Shown here piece after piece: positions 26,901 through 40,200 of a stretch of DNA of 64,000 bases; the first letter of the stretch is position 1, and every line of letters begins with the position of its first letter. The translations under genes were made by a program, and so were the position numbers. Where the stretch lies: contig VZTJ01000294.1 of assembly GCA_013397795.1 (NCBI GenBank), positions 4,922,486-4,986,485 on the forward strand. Direction: 5' to 3'. Under the pieces are notes generated by a model. That model was not told the origin of the DNA, searched no databases, and was given only the letters and a program-made list of their open reading frames with translations. Origin of the DNA: Orthonyx spaldingii (Eukaryota > Chordata > Aves > Passeriformes > Orthonychidae).

Positions 26901-29900
26901 ACAATTAAAGGGTACATAATAGCAATTTTACTACAGTATAAAGAGAGAGGTAGCACTTGAATTGTCACAAGAGGCATAAATAATTACCATAATACCATTG
27001 ACATTTATGTTACTTTACAGTAGTGCCTTTTACTGAAGTTAACCTTACTGAAGAGAAATAACTCAAGTACCTGCCTTCAGTTAATTGTCTAGTGAAAAGA
27101 AATGCTAATAGATTGCCCCATTCCAAGGACAGGCACTGCAAGAAAATCTAGTTGTTACATATTTTGAAGTATTCAGTTACCAGAAGTGGTATCCTCGACC
27201 TTAAACAGATATCCAGCCTTAGAAAATTGTGTTTAAAAACCGTATGTAATGGCAAAGCTTGCAAACAAGAGAAGATGCATTAGATTAGACCTTTGTTGAT
27301 GCAATACCTTATTTTGGTAGCTGGCTTTCCCTTGAATTCAGTCAAAAGATGTTGATCATATGAAACAGCTGTAATTACATCCTTGATGCTCTATTCCACT
27401 CTATGCCATATGTATATTTCTGTGCAACTCAAATATCTGTAATAGTTTTCAGGCCTGAATGTAGTTCTGCAGTTCACTTCTTTATGAGTTTTCTTCTTTT
27501 GGGAAAATGAAATCCAGTAGAAGACAGCATACCAAAAATAGTGAGCTTTTCCCATTTTGGTCTTAATATGTGGATTTTATTTAATAGCAATTTTTAAATG
27601 CTGCAGTTTATTCATTTGCTTTTTCTACTATTCTGACTCTCTGTCAAAACAAGTGGAATAAAAATGAGCCTAAAACACAATCACACAATATATTAAAGCT
27701 GAGAATAATGGAAACCAAAGCTGAAGCACATTTCTAGCTATTATTCCTCATGGATTTACAGCTCATCACCCAGCTCTGTTGCACAGTCGAATATTAATAT
27801 GGCAATCCATAGTTTGATGATGAAAGTCTTTATGATTTTTCTTAAAGTCACTGGTCTTTTTCTGAATTAATTCATTCAAAACACTAATATTCCACCTGCA
27901 GAGATACTATTAAGACATATAGGTTCAAGAAAATATGCAGGGTTTGGCTATAGGTTTCTGAATATGGATTTCTGAATTCTTGCCTATATACTGAACACAT
28001 TCTCTACTGAAAAATAGACTAGGAAAATATAGAGCAAGAAACACATGGAGCTATATAGAGAGGAAATATATAACGTTGGTGTAATCTTCAGGGATTCACT
28101 ATAAATAATTTCTTTTGAAGACATGTATATGTCTCTCTATGATCCAGACTTTGTTATTTTTAAATGCAATTCAATGAAAATCAGATGAGGAGGAGGAATT
28201 TCCAGGAGGATCTATCTTATTTGAATGAAGTATCACTGCTGCTATTGGTTTGATGGTTTGGGGTTTTTTTCAGTGAGTGGTACTGCTAGAACTCTGCACT
28301 GGAGACAGTGGGGTAAATCTGGATCATTTTGATGCGTCATGCTGAACTCACCTCCTTTTAATTCCTGCAGCAGCAAATAGTCCAAGGGTTGATGCTCTGT
28401 TTCTGCTCCTGAGCCTTATTATCCAAGTCTCTTCACTACTAAGGACAGCTTAATTTGGGGTGAACAGTTTCCCTTGCAGGGGCTGATAGAAACAGCGCCT
28501 GGGAACTCATGCCTTTATCCAGACACAGGGTGTGTTCAGGGCCTGTATTGGGGCAATACATTTGTGCCCTTCTGCACACAGGTAAATATATCATTTACTG
28601 AGCATCTAGACACTGTGATAATGACATGATACCAAAACCAAAGAAAATTAATCAGATGTAAACACCATTTCCTTACCCCTCTTACTCTTCTAAGAAAGAA
28701 AAAAATATAATAAAATATGAATAATAAATTATTCCAGGTCCCAAAACTCAGTGATGATAAGAAGACTGTGACAGTTTCAAACAGGACTTCAGTGAACCTG
28801 TATTATTGATGAAGTTTTGACAAGCCCAAGAGTAAACTCCTTTGATTTAGAGTAGCTTTTTTTCAGCTTTTAAGGAGTAAAGGAAATTGAGCTTCTTCAA
28901 TTATAATATGTGTAATAATTGTCACTCAGTTTCTTGTCAAGGGACTGAACTAAGTGGGACTATGTAAAGCTGAACAAAAACATGGCTTATGTTCTCATGC
29001 TTTCTTCGGCCAGGGCTCTTTTAAAATGGAACAATTTTTCTAAAACTAAACTGTCCTCACTGAGATCAGTTAAAATTTATTCTAGGACTTCCATGAATAA
29101 CTTTTTGCCCCATATCACAGACAGATGAAATGTATAGCTTCCAGATTAACAGTGTAGCCAAACCCTACAATTCATGGCAGGGTGCAGACAACTCATGATA
29201 TCTAAAAAAAAAAAAAAAATTAAAAAAAAAAATCTAGAAGTCTGCACAATGTCTGCTTGCACACTGCAAAAGGCCTTTTGAAAACAGTGTCAGTTCTTTA
29301 AAACAAATTTAGTCTGGTGACATAAAATACTGCAAAACTATTAATGCAGTTATCCCTTTTGAATTTCCAGGAAAATCAAATAAAAGATGCCTAAGACTTA
29401 TATTGATAAATAATCTTTTGGAACTCTTATTCCATCTTATTATCATATTTGCATTAACTTCTGTTGCTCTGTAAAGCCCTGTGCCTTTCACAGATCTTAA
29501 GCTGTGGGTCTTGTTGACATTGAGTTAACTCAAATATTTCCACAAGAGCTACAAGTCTTGAGAGTTCCCTTATACATAATGCAATTTGTTTAATATGGAC
29601 AAATTAAAGGTCTGATCCATCCACAGATTTGAATACAAGAGTAGGCTCATTTGAAACCAGCAGGACTATCTAAATTGAGAGAACAAAGCAAAGTAATTAA
29701 CATCTGGCATTGAGACCTAAAATAGGAATCTAGAAATAGATCTGTAACTGCAGTTCTCTAAAACTGTCTGCTAGATCATCAAAATTTGTCTTAATTAGGA
29801 ATTAACATTGTTATTTGAGGCTGAGAATTTCTAGTTACTTTTTTGTCTTTTTGTAGTTTGTACAGTTTTTGATATGCATATTTTAAAAAGCAAATCAAAA

Positions 29901-32900
29901 TCACATTTTAGGTAGAGGAAATGCCAGCTCAGCATCTGTTTCCCTATGCCAATTACCCAGAGCCCAGAGTAAGGGCCAAGTGAAGACCGTGGAGAAGAAT
30001 TTGAGCAGCAGAACATACAGTCTCCATTTATTCCCTTTTTCTACAAAATTGCAGATTACATTCAGGGGGTAAATTATGCAAAAATGATTAATTATTTTCC
30101 CTCAGATTCCCTGGAATTGACAAGTTATCAAACAAAAAGTAATACTCTTGCTAAAAAAATTATCTATTTGTAGAAACAGATACCGTAATAGTAGAATAGA
30201 TTTAGAGGTTTTAATTTCTTGGGTTTAATCTGATAAAAAAAACCCCTAACATTTTCCCCACCCCATAAATCTACTTGAAACACTACTAGAAGTCAGATTT
30301 ACTTTTAAGCTTTCCTTTTTTCACAGCCCCATTTGGAGTGTGTCTGCTCTGGGGAATCAGAGGAGAACCATATCATGAACCTCCAGTGTTTGCACAAAGC
30401 AGTTCAAGCTCTTGTGGACCCACTTGAACACCAGGGACCCTTCATGAAAGACAAATGAAGCTGCTCATGGAATCCATGCAGAATAGCTGATGTATACTGT
30501 TTTTCCAATTCACAGTTTATTTACATTTATTATCCTTTATTCCAATGCTTGTCTCTGTGCATCAACAGTTCCCATGATGGTACAGTGGAAGGCATAATAC
30601 CCACTTGTTTGAGGTGTGGATTTCTTTTTCAAAACCTACAAACAGAACATAGAAAAAGAACTACTCCTTCAAGCACATCATGAGGGAATACAGCAGAATC
30701 TAATGGAATGATTCAACACAGCAATGTGAATGCACAGTGAATGTATGCAGCTCTCAAAACCCCTGAAAAACGGATAAGCAAAGTTCCATTCTGGAGGAAT
30801 ATTTTTTGGGGAGCCTCAGCATGCGGTACGTCCCTCAAGCCTGGTTTTCCTTGGTCAAGTTCCCATGTTGTGACCTTTTTACCCTTTTCCAAACTTATTG
30901 TCTCATGTAAGGACCAGATTTTGGTGGATAAGTCAATGGTTTTTTAATCATTATTAGAATCACTCTAAGGGTGCAGCAGTCAGGATACAGTAATATTCAT
31001 TTGCTGGGGATTTAAAACTTTATTGTCATTGATACAGCACCAAAGCAACCTGGAAATTCACTAAGTTGCAGAGTTCTTTATGAATAAAGCCGCATAAAGG
31101 CTTTCAACATCTCTTCTACATCCTCCAGTTGCTTCTAAAGCTCTCTGTTATTTTCAGTACTTGCTGTGGCTTCCTCTACTTTGAGGAACCAGTTCTGGAA
31201 TTGTCACTGACTTCACTTAGAAAGTTGGTTGTTTCCAAGACACAAAATCTCATCAAAATCCTGTCTGAACCATCCTCTGATACAATGAGTATTAGTCAAA
31301 TTTCATAGTTTTTTTTTTTTTTTTTTACTGTATTAAATGTTAAGCAACTAAACAGATAGTTCAAAACCAAATAAAGAGATTACAGAGGAACTGAGCAAGC
31401 ATTAGAAGTCTCTCATGCATTCAGGAACCACCAAGTGAATATTCTGCTTCTGTGACACCTGTGAATTGTTTTAGGTATATTTGAATATTTGTAAGAACAC
31501 TGAAATTCAGTGATCTCAGATTTATATTGTTGTACAAATACTGCTAATTTATTCTTTAGATTTACTGGTAGTTTTGGAAGAAAATTATCCAGGAACTGAA
31601 AATAGCAGTGAGGCAAATTAGTCAATCCATAGATCAAATCTATGTTTAGATATAGCAAGGTATCCCTTTAATTTTTCATTAGTTTATTAAGGAAATTTAT
31701 GAGCATATTAAAGCATATGGTAGAACATATGGCCATCAGGCTCCACCATATGGATGAGCCATGACTTTACCCTATTAGCCATCTATCCAGAGGCTAAATC
31801 AGGGCTGGAGTAACTTGCTATGTTCCGTGTTGTAGGGCTTGCAATTCAGATGAGAACTCTGCTGAAGTTACCTCTCCTGCTTCAGATGCTTCAATAATCA
31901 GCTGTTCTAGGAAGGAACACTGCTGGTTAGGGCAGAAGCAGAACTCTGCCTATCCTCATGTGTAGAGGTTGCCAGGAAACAGAATTTCTTCTGAAATCTC
32001 TAAAAGGAACATAGTTTTGCTTTCTAGAGATTACTTAGGGAAGATATTGAACTTTTCTGAAAGGAAAAAGTGTAAATGAGAAGGTTGAATCAGCTCAAGT
32101 TTTAAAAAAAAAATTGAAACTCATAAAAGTTTAAATAAAGGTGATGGTTCTGGTTGATTTGGACAACTGTTCTTGCAAAAGTTAAATGCACACAGACTTC
32201 TCTTCCCCAAAAACAAATAGGCTGGAGCTGAGACTTTAGAAGAACCCCATTTAACTTCAACCCAGCTGTTCTAGATCATCTATGTGTAAATGAGAAATAG
32301 TTGTTGGGGTATCTTTAAAAAGCAGTATATTCACTTATCTCAAACTCATCAGGTGGGTCCTAGACATTGAAGGCATTTGCAAATGAGAATAATTGCTCAC
32401 AGCTGAGGGATATAAACATTTTTTTGCAGTCATCATATTACGTGATTTGTGTTCTCAGGGTACTGATTTATCCTGGTTAAAGCACAAAATGAGCCCGTTC
32501 AAACATCAGTACTGCTGTAACAAGAAATATAGAAATGCCACCATTCCCATCTCAAGCGTTAAGTCCTCATTCTGGATTTCCTAAAAACCTTTCCTGTTCA
32601 AATACAGAGAGAAACATGATAGAAAATTAAGTGGAAACATTTGTTTTGTAAATATGTAACAAAACTAAAATAGGAAGTGTAATGGAAGCAAAAGAAAAGA
32701 AAGCATTCCTTGAGTTAAGGCTGTCAAAACACCTTTTGTTGGCTTGTAAATGAGAGCTTATTCAGCTATTTTTTCTCCAATTAAATATATGAGGTCTCCA
32801 TAGCAACAACCATTTTGCAAGATGCATATATATCATGATGTTCTGGATATTGAGCAGCTGAGTAAAGTGGAAGGGGAAATGCCATAACCATAACATAGGA

Positions 32901-33545
32901 CTTTTTAGAGTACTTTCTAAGGAAAGAAGTACCTACTGCTACAGAGCAACAATTTTCTTGACAGTAAAGCCAATTTTAAAAGGTTTTTCTTCTTCTTTTT
33001 CTAAAAAATTATTTATTTCCTTTTCTGTTCTTGTTGTCCTGTGTTGTGTGATATATGAATTTTAAAAGAGAATTTTACATAAAAATTAAAATAAAACTTA
33101 ATTTTAGATTTTTTTCAGGTCATGATGTTACAAATCTAGGTTTGCAGCAGGTCAAAGTGCTTTTCAAATCACTGAAGTCACAGCAGAGATACTGGATTAT
33201 AGGGGCTGAGGCTCTGCAGTCAATCTGTTAGACACACTGGTAAAAGAAATTTTAAAATATTGTTATTCTAGCATGGCTGTTGGTCACAGTAGGTGCGGTG
33301 CAATGGAGAGAATGCAGGAGCTACCTAGAAAATATTTTAAAATTTATTTTGATATTTATGTTTGTTGTCAATTATATGAGCACTCAGTACTACACGTTTC
33401 TGCACAGAGCCCATACCTGTCTGGCAGAGCAGGGAGCAGTAGAAGTAAAGGGTTAATCCAAGCCCTTCAGTTATGTGGAAGAGAGCTTTGACATAAATTT
33501 TGGTGCTACATCTGTATTTATAATTCAAATTCCACCCAATATTGT
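20911..33545. other. AT-rich non-coding sequence, no gene recognised
   Basis: This long interval has no recognisable exon, RNA gene or transposon. Frames reach 125 codons on the minus strand (26303-26680) and 116 on the minus strand (23069-23419), and neither resembles a known protein. The 23100-23400 patch is purine-rich on the plus strand. There is a short TG run near 24452-24463, a long A-rich run at 29204-29231 interrupted by a single TT, and a T18 run at 31309-31326. The 27360-27920 part has the texture of conserved non-coding DNA (homeodomain cores, no repeats), which needs alignment to judge. An RFX X-box match is annotated separately. Confidence 0.6.
32794..32807 (+). promoter_or_regulatory. 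RFX X-box consensus match
   Basis: The 14-mer GTCTCCATAGCAAC matches every position of the RFX-family X-box consensus GTHNYYATRGNAAC. RFX proteins bind this site as dimers and control cilium, neuronal and pancreatic genes. From the consensus degeneracy, a perfect match is expected by chance about 0.2 times in a window this long counting both strands, so it is mildly unusual. It lies in AT-rich DNA with no visible promoter, which points to a distal enhancer if it is functional at all. Confidence 0.3.
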
Positions 33546-33615
33546 ATCATAGAATCACAGAATGGTTTGGGTTGGAAGTGACCTACAACAGTCACCCAGT
33601 TCTGTGCAAGAGCCT
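33546..33615 (-). mobile_element. Short CR1 LINE 3'-end fragment, minus strand
   Basis: The plus strand reads ATCATAGAATCACAGAATGG, then TTTGGGTTGGAAGTGACCT, then a short diverged continuation. This is the reverse complement of the very 3' end of avian CR1: the octamer tail ATTCTGTGATTCTATG preceded by the AGGTC(C/A)CTTCCAACCCAAACC core. Only about 70 bases remain recognisable. It is therefore an extremely 5'-truncated copy, or one cut down later by deletion. The tail and core are well preserved, suggesting a relatively young subfamily compared with the neighbouring plus-strand copy. Confidence 0.85.
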
Positions 33616-33884
33616 GATCCTGTAAATCCAGTGGCAATATAAAACCTGATATAAATCTGCAGCAGTGTAGAGAGGGAAGTTGGAAGAGTAGACACGGATT
33701 TTGGTCAGCATTTCTAAAGGCAATTTTCTCTCACAGCCTTTCTTTCAGGGTGATATATGCTGCAATAGGGATTATGTCTTCCAGATTCCTCCAAGAATCT
33801 GTATTTACCTTTAAGCATTTCTGAACATGGCAGACACCCAGAACATGGAAGGACACCCAGGGATAGGGAACTATTTGTGTGCAC
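33616..33884. other. Spacer between two CR1 fragments
   Basis: About 270 bases of non-coding sequence separate the minus-strand and plus-strand CR1 fragments. Part of the right end may be more diverged CR1 sequence, because the similarity fades gradually around 33840-33890 with no sharp end. I see no other feature. Confidence 0.4.
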
Positions 33885-34207
33885 GATATTCCTGTATTTA
33901 AAAGGTGGCTACAAAGAAGATTAAGAGTCTTTTTTGCAAGGAGTCACATGGAAAACATGAGGGGTGATGGGTACAAGTTAATCCTGGGGAAGTTCCTATC
34001 TGACATGTAAGGAAAAAATTTCACAGTGAGAACAATTAGCCCTTAGAACAGTCTCCCCAGGGAAGTGGCAGATTGCGCAGCATTGGACACTTTTAAGATT
34101 CATCTTGACTGACTGCTGGACCATCTTGTCTAGACAATGCTTTTCCCTGGAAAGGTTGGGCCACATGATCCTTGAGGCCCTTTCCAACCTGCTGTTCTGT
34201 GATTGAA
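33885..34207 (+). mobile_element. CR1 LINE fragment, 3' region, plus strand
   Basis: In sense orientation this shows the end of CR1 ORF2 and the 3' UTR. The ordered words are CCTGTATTTAAAAGGTGGCT, GGGTGATGGGTACAAGTTAA, TTTCACAGTGAGAACAATTA, CAGTCTCCCCAGGGAAGTGG, GGTTGGGCCACATGATCCTT, GAGGCCCTTTCCAACCTG and a terminal TTCTGTGATTG octamer-like tail. The words and spacing fit older avian CR1 subfamilies of the X/Y type, and the many substitutions fit an old insertion. The copy is 5'-truncated at roughly 33885 and carries no intact reading frame; the 63-codon frame on the opposite strand here is a by-product. Confidence 0.88.
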
Positions 34208-37200
34208 AGCCCTTTAGATAGTCTGGTGTTCACCATTCATTTCTGACAACTCATGTAAGAGAACAAATTCAGCGGGTATAAACTGAAACAGGTGAAGAAC
34301 GGTGTTTCAGAGAAGACCAGGAAGGGCAAGCTTGCCTTGTGTAATCTGCAACAGAGGTTAAGAGAGGGCATTCTTGCTTTCTATAAACATTAGAGATACA
34401 TGGCAGGTGGGGAACAGCTGCTTAGGCAGGAGGACAGTGCTGAATCCAGAAGTGCATTTTTAAATGCTGAATCTAAAAGAAATTTGAATAAAAACTGGAA
34501 TTAGAATTCAGTTTACCATAAGAAGGTAAAAGAGAAAACAAAAGAGCAGAAGATAAAAGATCAAAACAATTTTGTTGATAAAGAAGCAATGTAAACCCTG
34601 TGCTGTGTTACCTTTTAGTGTCTATACAAGCAGCCCTGTCCCCTTGCTCCTGTTGCTGGGTGATTGGGGTGCCTATGGAAGGTCACCCTTGCAGCCGGGG
34701 GAAGCCAATGTTAAGGTGCTGTTGCCAGCAGGTTTCTGTGTGTGTGTGAAATTGCCTTACAAATGGACTGAATCAATGTCCACACCCTTACAATAAGGAG
34801 CAGTGCTCAGGCACTACTGGATGTGCTCCCTAACAGGTTTGCAAACAAAGACTTTGAGCTGAATTCCTCCTCTTTTTCACTCTTAAAGAACAAACCTGCA
34901 TACTCTTTTCCCCCCCTCATACTATTAAATGTTCTAAGAGACCTCTCAGGTAGCAGTCTTGAATGCTCAGTTGGAATAGCTGTGAGCTCAACATATTTGT
35001 GAGCTATATGGTACATATTTGTAGCATATCTGTGGTACACTGTGTTCTCCATAACAACATTAAGTCCTTTTCCTTGTCCTGTATGAGCAACAGGTCATCT
35101 TCTGCCCTATTCTGACTACAATGTCAACAACAAATTTGAACCAGGGGCAGAACTGTTAAGCCCTGATAAGATAACTGAAGCATGACTTTCTTAGGTATGA
35201 AGCAAATGTATCTGCCCTGGAGGAGATCTGTTATTTTTCCTTAAGATAATTGGATGTTTGTTTTGCTTTGTCTCAGCATGGCAGTTTAGGCACTACTCCT
35301 GTCACACAAGTCCCATAGACTCTAACAAGAATATACCACACCTGAAGATACTGAGTGCTGTGAGTGATATTTCTGTTGGAATTCATGCTTACCACAACTA
35401 ACTAGCTAAATACAGGGGATTCAAAGGGAAGATTAAAATGTCCTGTCTGACAGGAAATTCGCACAGACACTTGTATTAACTGGATTATTAATCTCCATAA
35501 AGTACTTAATAGCTAAATAGAATTTTCTATGTTTTCAGAGAGAGTGTTCTCAAAGATGTCTGATTTTCCAAAGGGAACATAAAATGTCACTGAAGCATTT
35601 CCATTAAGGAAAGACAGGACTCCCAGGGTGTTAATCCAGCTCTTTGAGAGGCTGAAAATCTCAGGAGGCAAGCAGAGCACAAGCCAGTTCCAAAGTTCTA
35701 GAAATTAATTTTCTTTTCTCTCCCTCACTGCATTTTACTAACATGGCTACCGATGACATACACATTATTTTAATGGTCATGTCCATCACGAGAGTCTTTA
35801 CTATGTATGAATAGGTTCTACAAGTCTTACATTAAAAAAATATAAGATCTTCGGGCTACCATTAGATATTAGACAGCTGTATCTGTAGCTATAATATGAA
35901 AAAGTATGAGTAGCATTAGCTGATGAATTGACATCTAGACAACTATAGCTTTTTAAGAACAGTTGCTACAATGTTCATCGTCATGAAGTACCCTTCAGAG
36001 CGGAGCTGCTTGACCTATCTTTGCAATGCTTCCTCAGCCAGGTTTTCTGGGAATATGTTTACTCACTGGTAATAAAGATTTGGCTGAATAAAGATTGTAT
36101 AATCTGGATACTTCACCATGGAAGCTGCCTTATTTACAACATTGTTGCTTATTCAGGTTGTCAAAAGAGTTGATAACATGACAAATATCCCCACTCTGTA
36201 ACTGTTAACACCTAGGTTAAAGAAAGCAGCCTGCAAACACATATGTACAGGAGTTCTTGATACAAACCAAAGCCCAGATAGCAGGGTGTTGCTACAGGTA
36301 GCGTAAGGGTTAATGTGAATCTGATTTAGAAAGGTTTGCACAGTGTGGCCAGCATTTGACAGAATTTCTAGTTATCCAGCACCATTAACCTGATAATCTC
36401 AATATTTTACAGCACAAAATCACCTTGCTGCTACTGAAAGTTATAACTGTAGAGTGACTTGTGCAGGAGATCAAAGCTCCCAAAGTCAGGACAACAGAAC
36501 CTCCATTTATAGATGAAAGGCAATAAATTTTCCTTCATTTTACTTTACCAGGAATTATTTTTGAGCAAATACATGATCCTCTATCCCTGTGCTTTAGTTC
36601 TACTCAGACACTATGAAAAAGAACAAGTGAGCGTTATCTAGCTTTACTTGGCAGGTCTCATATGCCCGGAGAGGAGCAGCCTGTCACCAAATCCATTAAG
36701 ATTTGCCCAGGTGAAGAACTGATACTTTACGCAGAAAGCAAACTATGGCAGTGACAGGCAAAGAAAGTGCAGCAGTGGAGTTGAGGTAGACAAAGATGCT
36801 TTGCTTCGAAGGGCATGTCATGCAAGGTAATTGAGAGTATGAATGGACACAAAACAGCTTAGTTGAATTAAATTAGAGCAAAGTCTGTCAATAAACAAGA
36901 GCTGAGGACAGGAAAACGAGGAGAATTAAGAAGAGGGAAAAAATATTCTTTAAAAGAACAAAAAGGTATGATATTGTGAGCAAAATGAAACAATAATCAA
37001 ACAAATGCTTTTAGAAAAAGTTCTGGTGCTTTTTGGCTATGCAGCACAGATCCCATATGACCGCAATACCTCTGGACCTACAATCTCTGCTATAATTTCT
37101 CATTATTATCATCTTATATTCTTTACTTCTCCAGTAATATTATTAGAAATAACAATAAAAGCAATAACATGTATCCTCAGGGTTGGTGCAGGCTTCAGAC

Positions 37201-40200
37201 ATTCAACAATATATATATTTTTGGAGCATTTTTATTTCCTATCCTAGTATTCACACTCCTTTTAGGTAACCAAAACTATGAGAATATTGCTTTTTCTTTT
37301 CTAGCTATGGTTTGGTCACCTCCTGACAGATTAAGTGTCTAGTAGACAATGTAAAGAAGGTTTGATCACTCCATTTCCTGCTCCATCATTCCATCACTCC
37401 ACCTCTCTGGGCTAAAACTTGAAGCATTGCATGCATTATAAAAGAGATATGCCTCTGCTTACATGTTACCTCTCTGCTGCTTTTTTTAACTTCCCAAATG
37501 CCAAGTTGTCCATTACAATTCCAATTTGTCAGTGCAAATGCACTCAGGAAGCTACATCAATGTGGAGTCAATAAGATGTTATAATTAGGGATATATCTAG
37601 GCAAATCCTGTAGCAGGATTTTAATGCAGTAGCTTGAGATTTTGAACCTCCAGGACTCTGGCTTAATTAAAGGAAATAAAATAAAAGGTTATCTATTGTT
37701 TCACAATCTTGAATATATGCAGTACAGACCTCCTACAGAGCTGCTGGTGACTGGTTCTGGGTCAGCTCTTAGTTCCAGCCAAGCAATCTCCCAGAGATCA
37801 GTGCAGTCAGAACCATCAAAGCCAGGAAATCAGAGGAAAACAGTTCAGACTGTTGTATTTGTCCTTAACGTTTTGTGACTGCACTCCTATGTTTTGTCAC
37901 TATATTTTATTTTTGCATAAACATTCCCTTTGGGCACCTGGACTTCACAGCAATGGGATCTTTTCAAAGTACACCATCCAAAGACATCATGCTTGCTTCA
38001 AACTGCTTGTAGATGAAACAACAGCTGGATGAGAAGTACAATGAATAGGTAAACAGAGTAATGGATAGATTATCTTTCGTGTAGTAAGCAGTAGCCAGTA
38101 GCCAGTAGCCACAGCAAAGCAAGTGCTTTGTTAAAGGAAGGTAGCAGTGCTTTACAACAAATGATTCTTTATTTTACAAAATCCAGCCACTCCTCTGTGT
38201 CAACAAATCCTATTTCTCCTTCTCAAGGTGCCTGGGGACAGAAGCTGAATGACATGTGAGCTAGAATATGCATGGGGTAAGCCATGGTTCTCTTTTATTT
38301 TGCTCTGACTTCAATTTTCACCAAGTTTTTGCCTGGGTCAGTATACATCCTCAAATTTATTGTTGAACCTTGATGCTTTCTCTTCTGCAGTAAAGTGCAA
38401 TTTGACCTGTTAGCTTCTCCTTTCAATAGATGTTTATGTGAAAACCTCAAAACATCAGCTGCACAGCACTCTGAGATAAAATATCCCTTGATGAGAGAGA
38501 CATGTTGTAATTATGCCTCATAAAGTATAATAACTTTCAATTCCTGCAACATCAGCATGGGTATGCATTCTATTCTCTGTGAGGCCTTTTCCTCATCTAG
38601 GTTTTGTTATCTGCTTGCAGACTGATCTCATTTTTCTTTTAAAGTGTAAAGAAGGAAAAGGAGGAAAGTAATTGTGATAATTTGCAACCCATGCCAAATA
38701 AACCAGTCCTTTGGAGTTGTTGCTTTTGTGGTAGGTGAGGGAGAAGGTTGTAGGTGATGAAGCAGAGTTTCAGCTCCTGTGGTTTTTTTGTTCATTTGGT
38801 GCCAGTTGAATGTTGGTCCCTTCATGCCATCAGTCTCTCTACAGCCTGTATGTCCCAGTGGGGAGCAGTGACAGTGCAAAACTCTGGGTTTATGTATCTC
38901 TTTTTTGTAATTCGTTAAAGGTGAGAAATGAGGCCTCTGTGAATTGAATTATTGTGATGCAGAATGCTTTCCAGCAGTTGATAAACCTGTCCCTTAGGGT
39001 TTCAGTGTTAGCTGAAAGAGAACATGCATATTTTTTAAATCTTGATTTTCTAGATTCCCAGAAAAAAAATTACCCACAACAAATATATTCTTTCTTTCTG
39101 CACCATGGCATTTCAACAAAATATCCATGTCATTTGTATCAATGCATAGAAAATTATCTGCTTACCTGTTGAGGTGGGATGATATTTAGTCATAGCACTC
39201 ATCTCCATGCTGCTGAGTAATTTAAATCATCTTTCTTTATTGATGGATCATGTCAAGGCCTAAGAAAATATAATTTTGCTGCATCTGAATTTTTTATACA
39301 TAAATAACAGAAAGTGGGCTAATAATATTTTTTCTTACAGTAATTGCATCAATTAATATAATGAAACACTGTGGGAGCTTAATGTCTAAAGTTCTTATTT
39401 AGAACCTGAAGAAATTCACTGTGGGCCTAGGGCTCTCTCCCATGTGGTTTCATAAATTTGAAACATGGGAGGGTTTCAAAGCACTTATTGCAACTGCAAT
39501 TAGGTATTTAATTACTACCTTCTATTAGATCCTGTTGTTAAATCTAGTTCATAACACATAAACATTCTGGGCTACCAAGGCAGGAACCTCAAACCAAGCC
39601 AGAGAAAACAACTTAGCAGAGGTCATTAACTGTAGTAGTAACCCTTGTGGTATTTACATATCTGTAATATATAAACTATAGTAATGGTGTGCTGAGGAAA
39701 GATGGGGGTGTTGGTTGCTCTGCAGCCCCACAAGCAAGTCCAGCTCCACCAGGCACTGCAGCTTATCAGTTCTGAGTTTTGAGTCCATGATAGGTAAGTG
39801 GCACTACCAGGCTCACAGTAAGGGCTGCATAAAAGGACTGTAAAACCTCTCATAAAAATAACCCCTGACTTTGAAGAGCCCACCCCGAACAAATTACCTT
39901 TCCTTCTGCAAGACAAAATACTAATCTTTAGCAAGCTCTGACATAGTTTTCCACCTGAGGCCACTAACAACATAGGGCTCAGAAGTTAATATATTGACCC
40001 ATACCACAAACTTGATTTTTAACTGAGTATTAACTGGAACCTGGTAAGCTCTCTTCAGTAAATGAAATTTGTACTGAATAAAATGGCTGACATGGAAGTA
40101 GCACGAATTTCTTAGTGAGTTTGCTTTAAATGTGCCTTAGGAGCTCAGTAACATAAATCACAGGACTTCCATTATTTAATTTTTAACCTCAGCTTTTAAT

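Noticed and set aside
29204..29231. A-rich run as a retrotransposon tail
   Set aside because: No upstream polyadenylation signal, CR1 core or target duplication was seen.
39726..39793. Possible 68-bp exon ending at a perfect GTAAGT donor
   Set aside because: The acceptor is only moderate and one short frame is open. There is no promoter or partner exon nearby, and isolated perfect donors are common.
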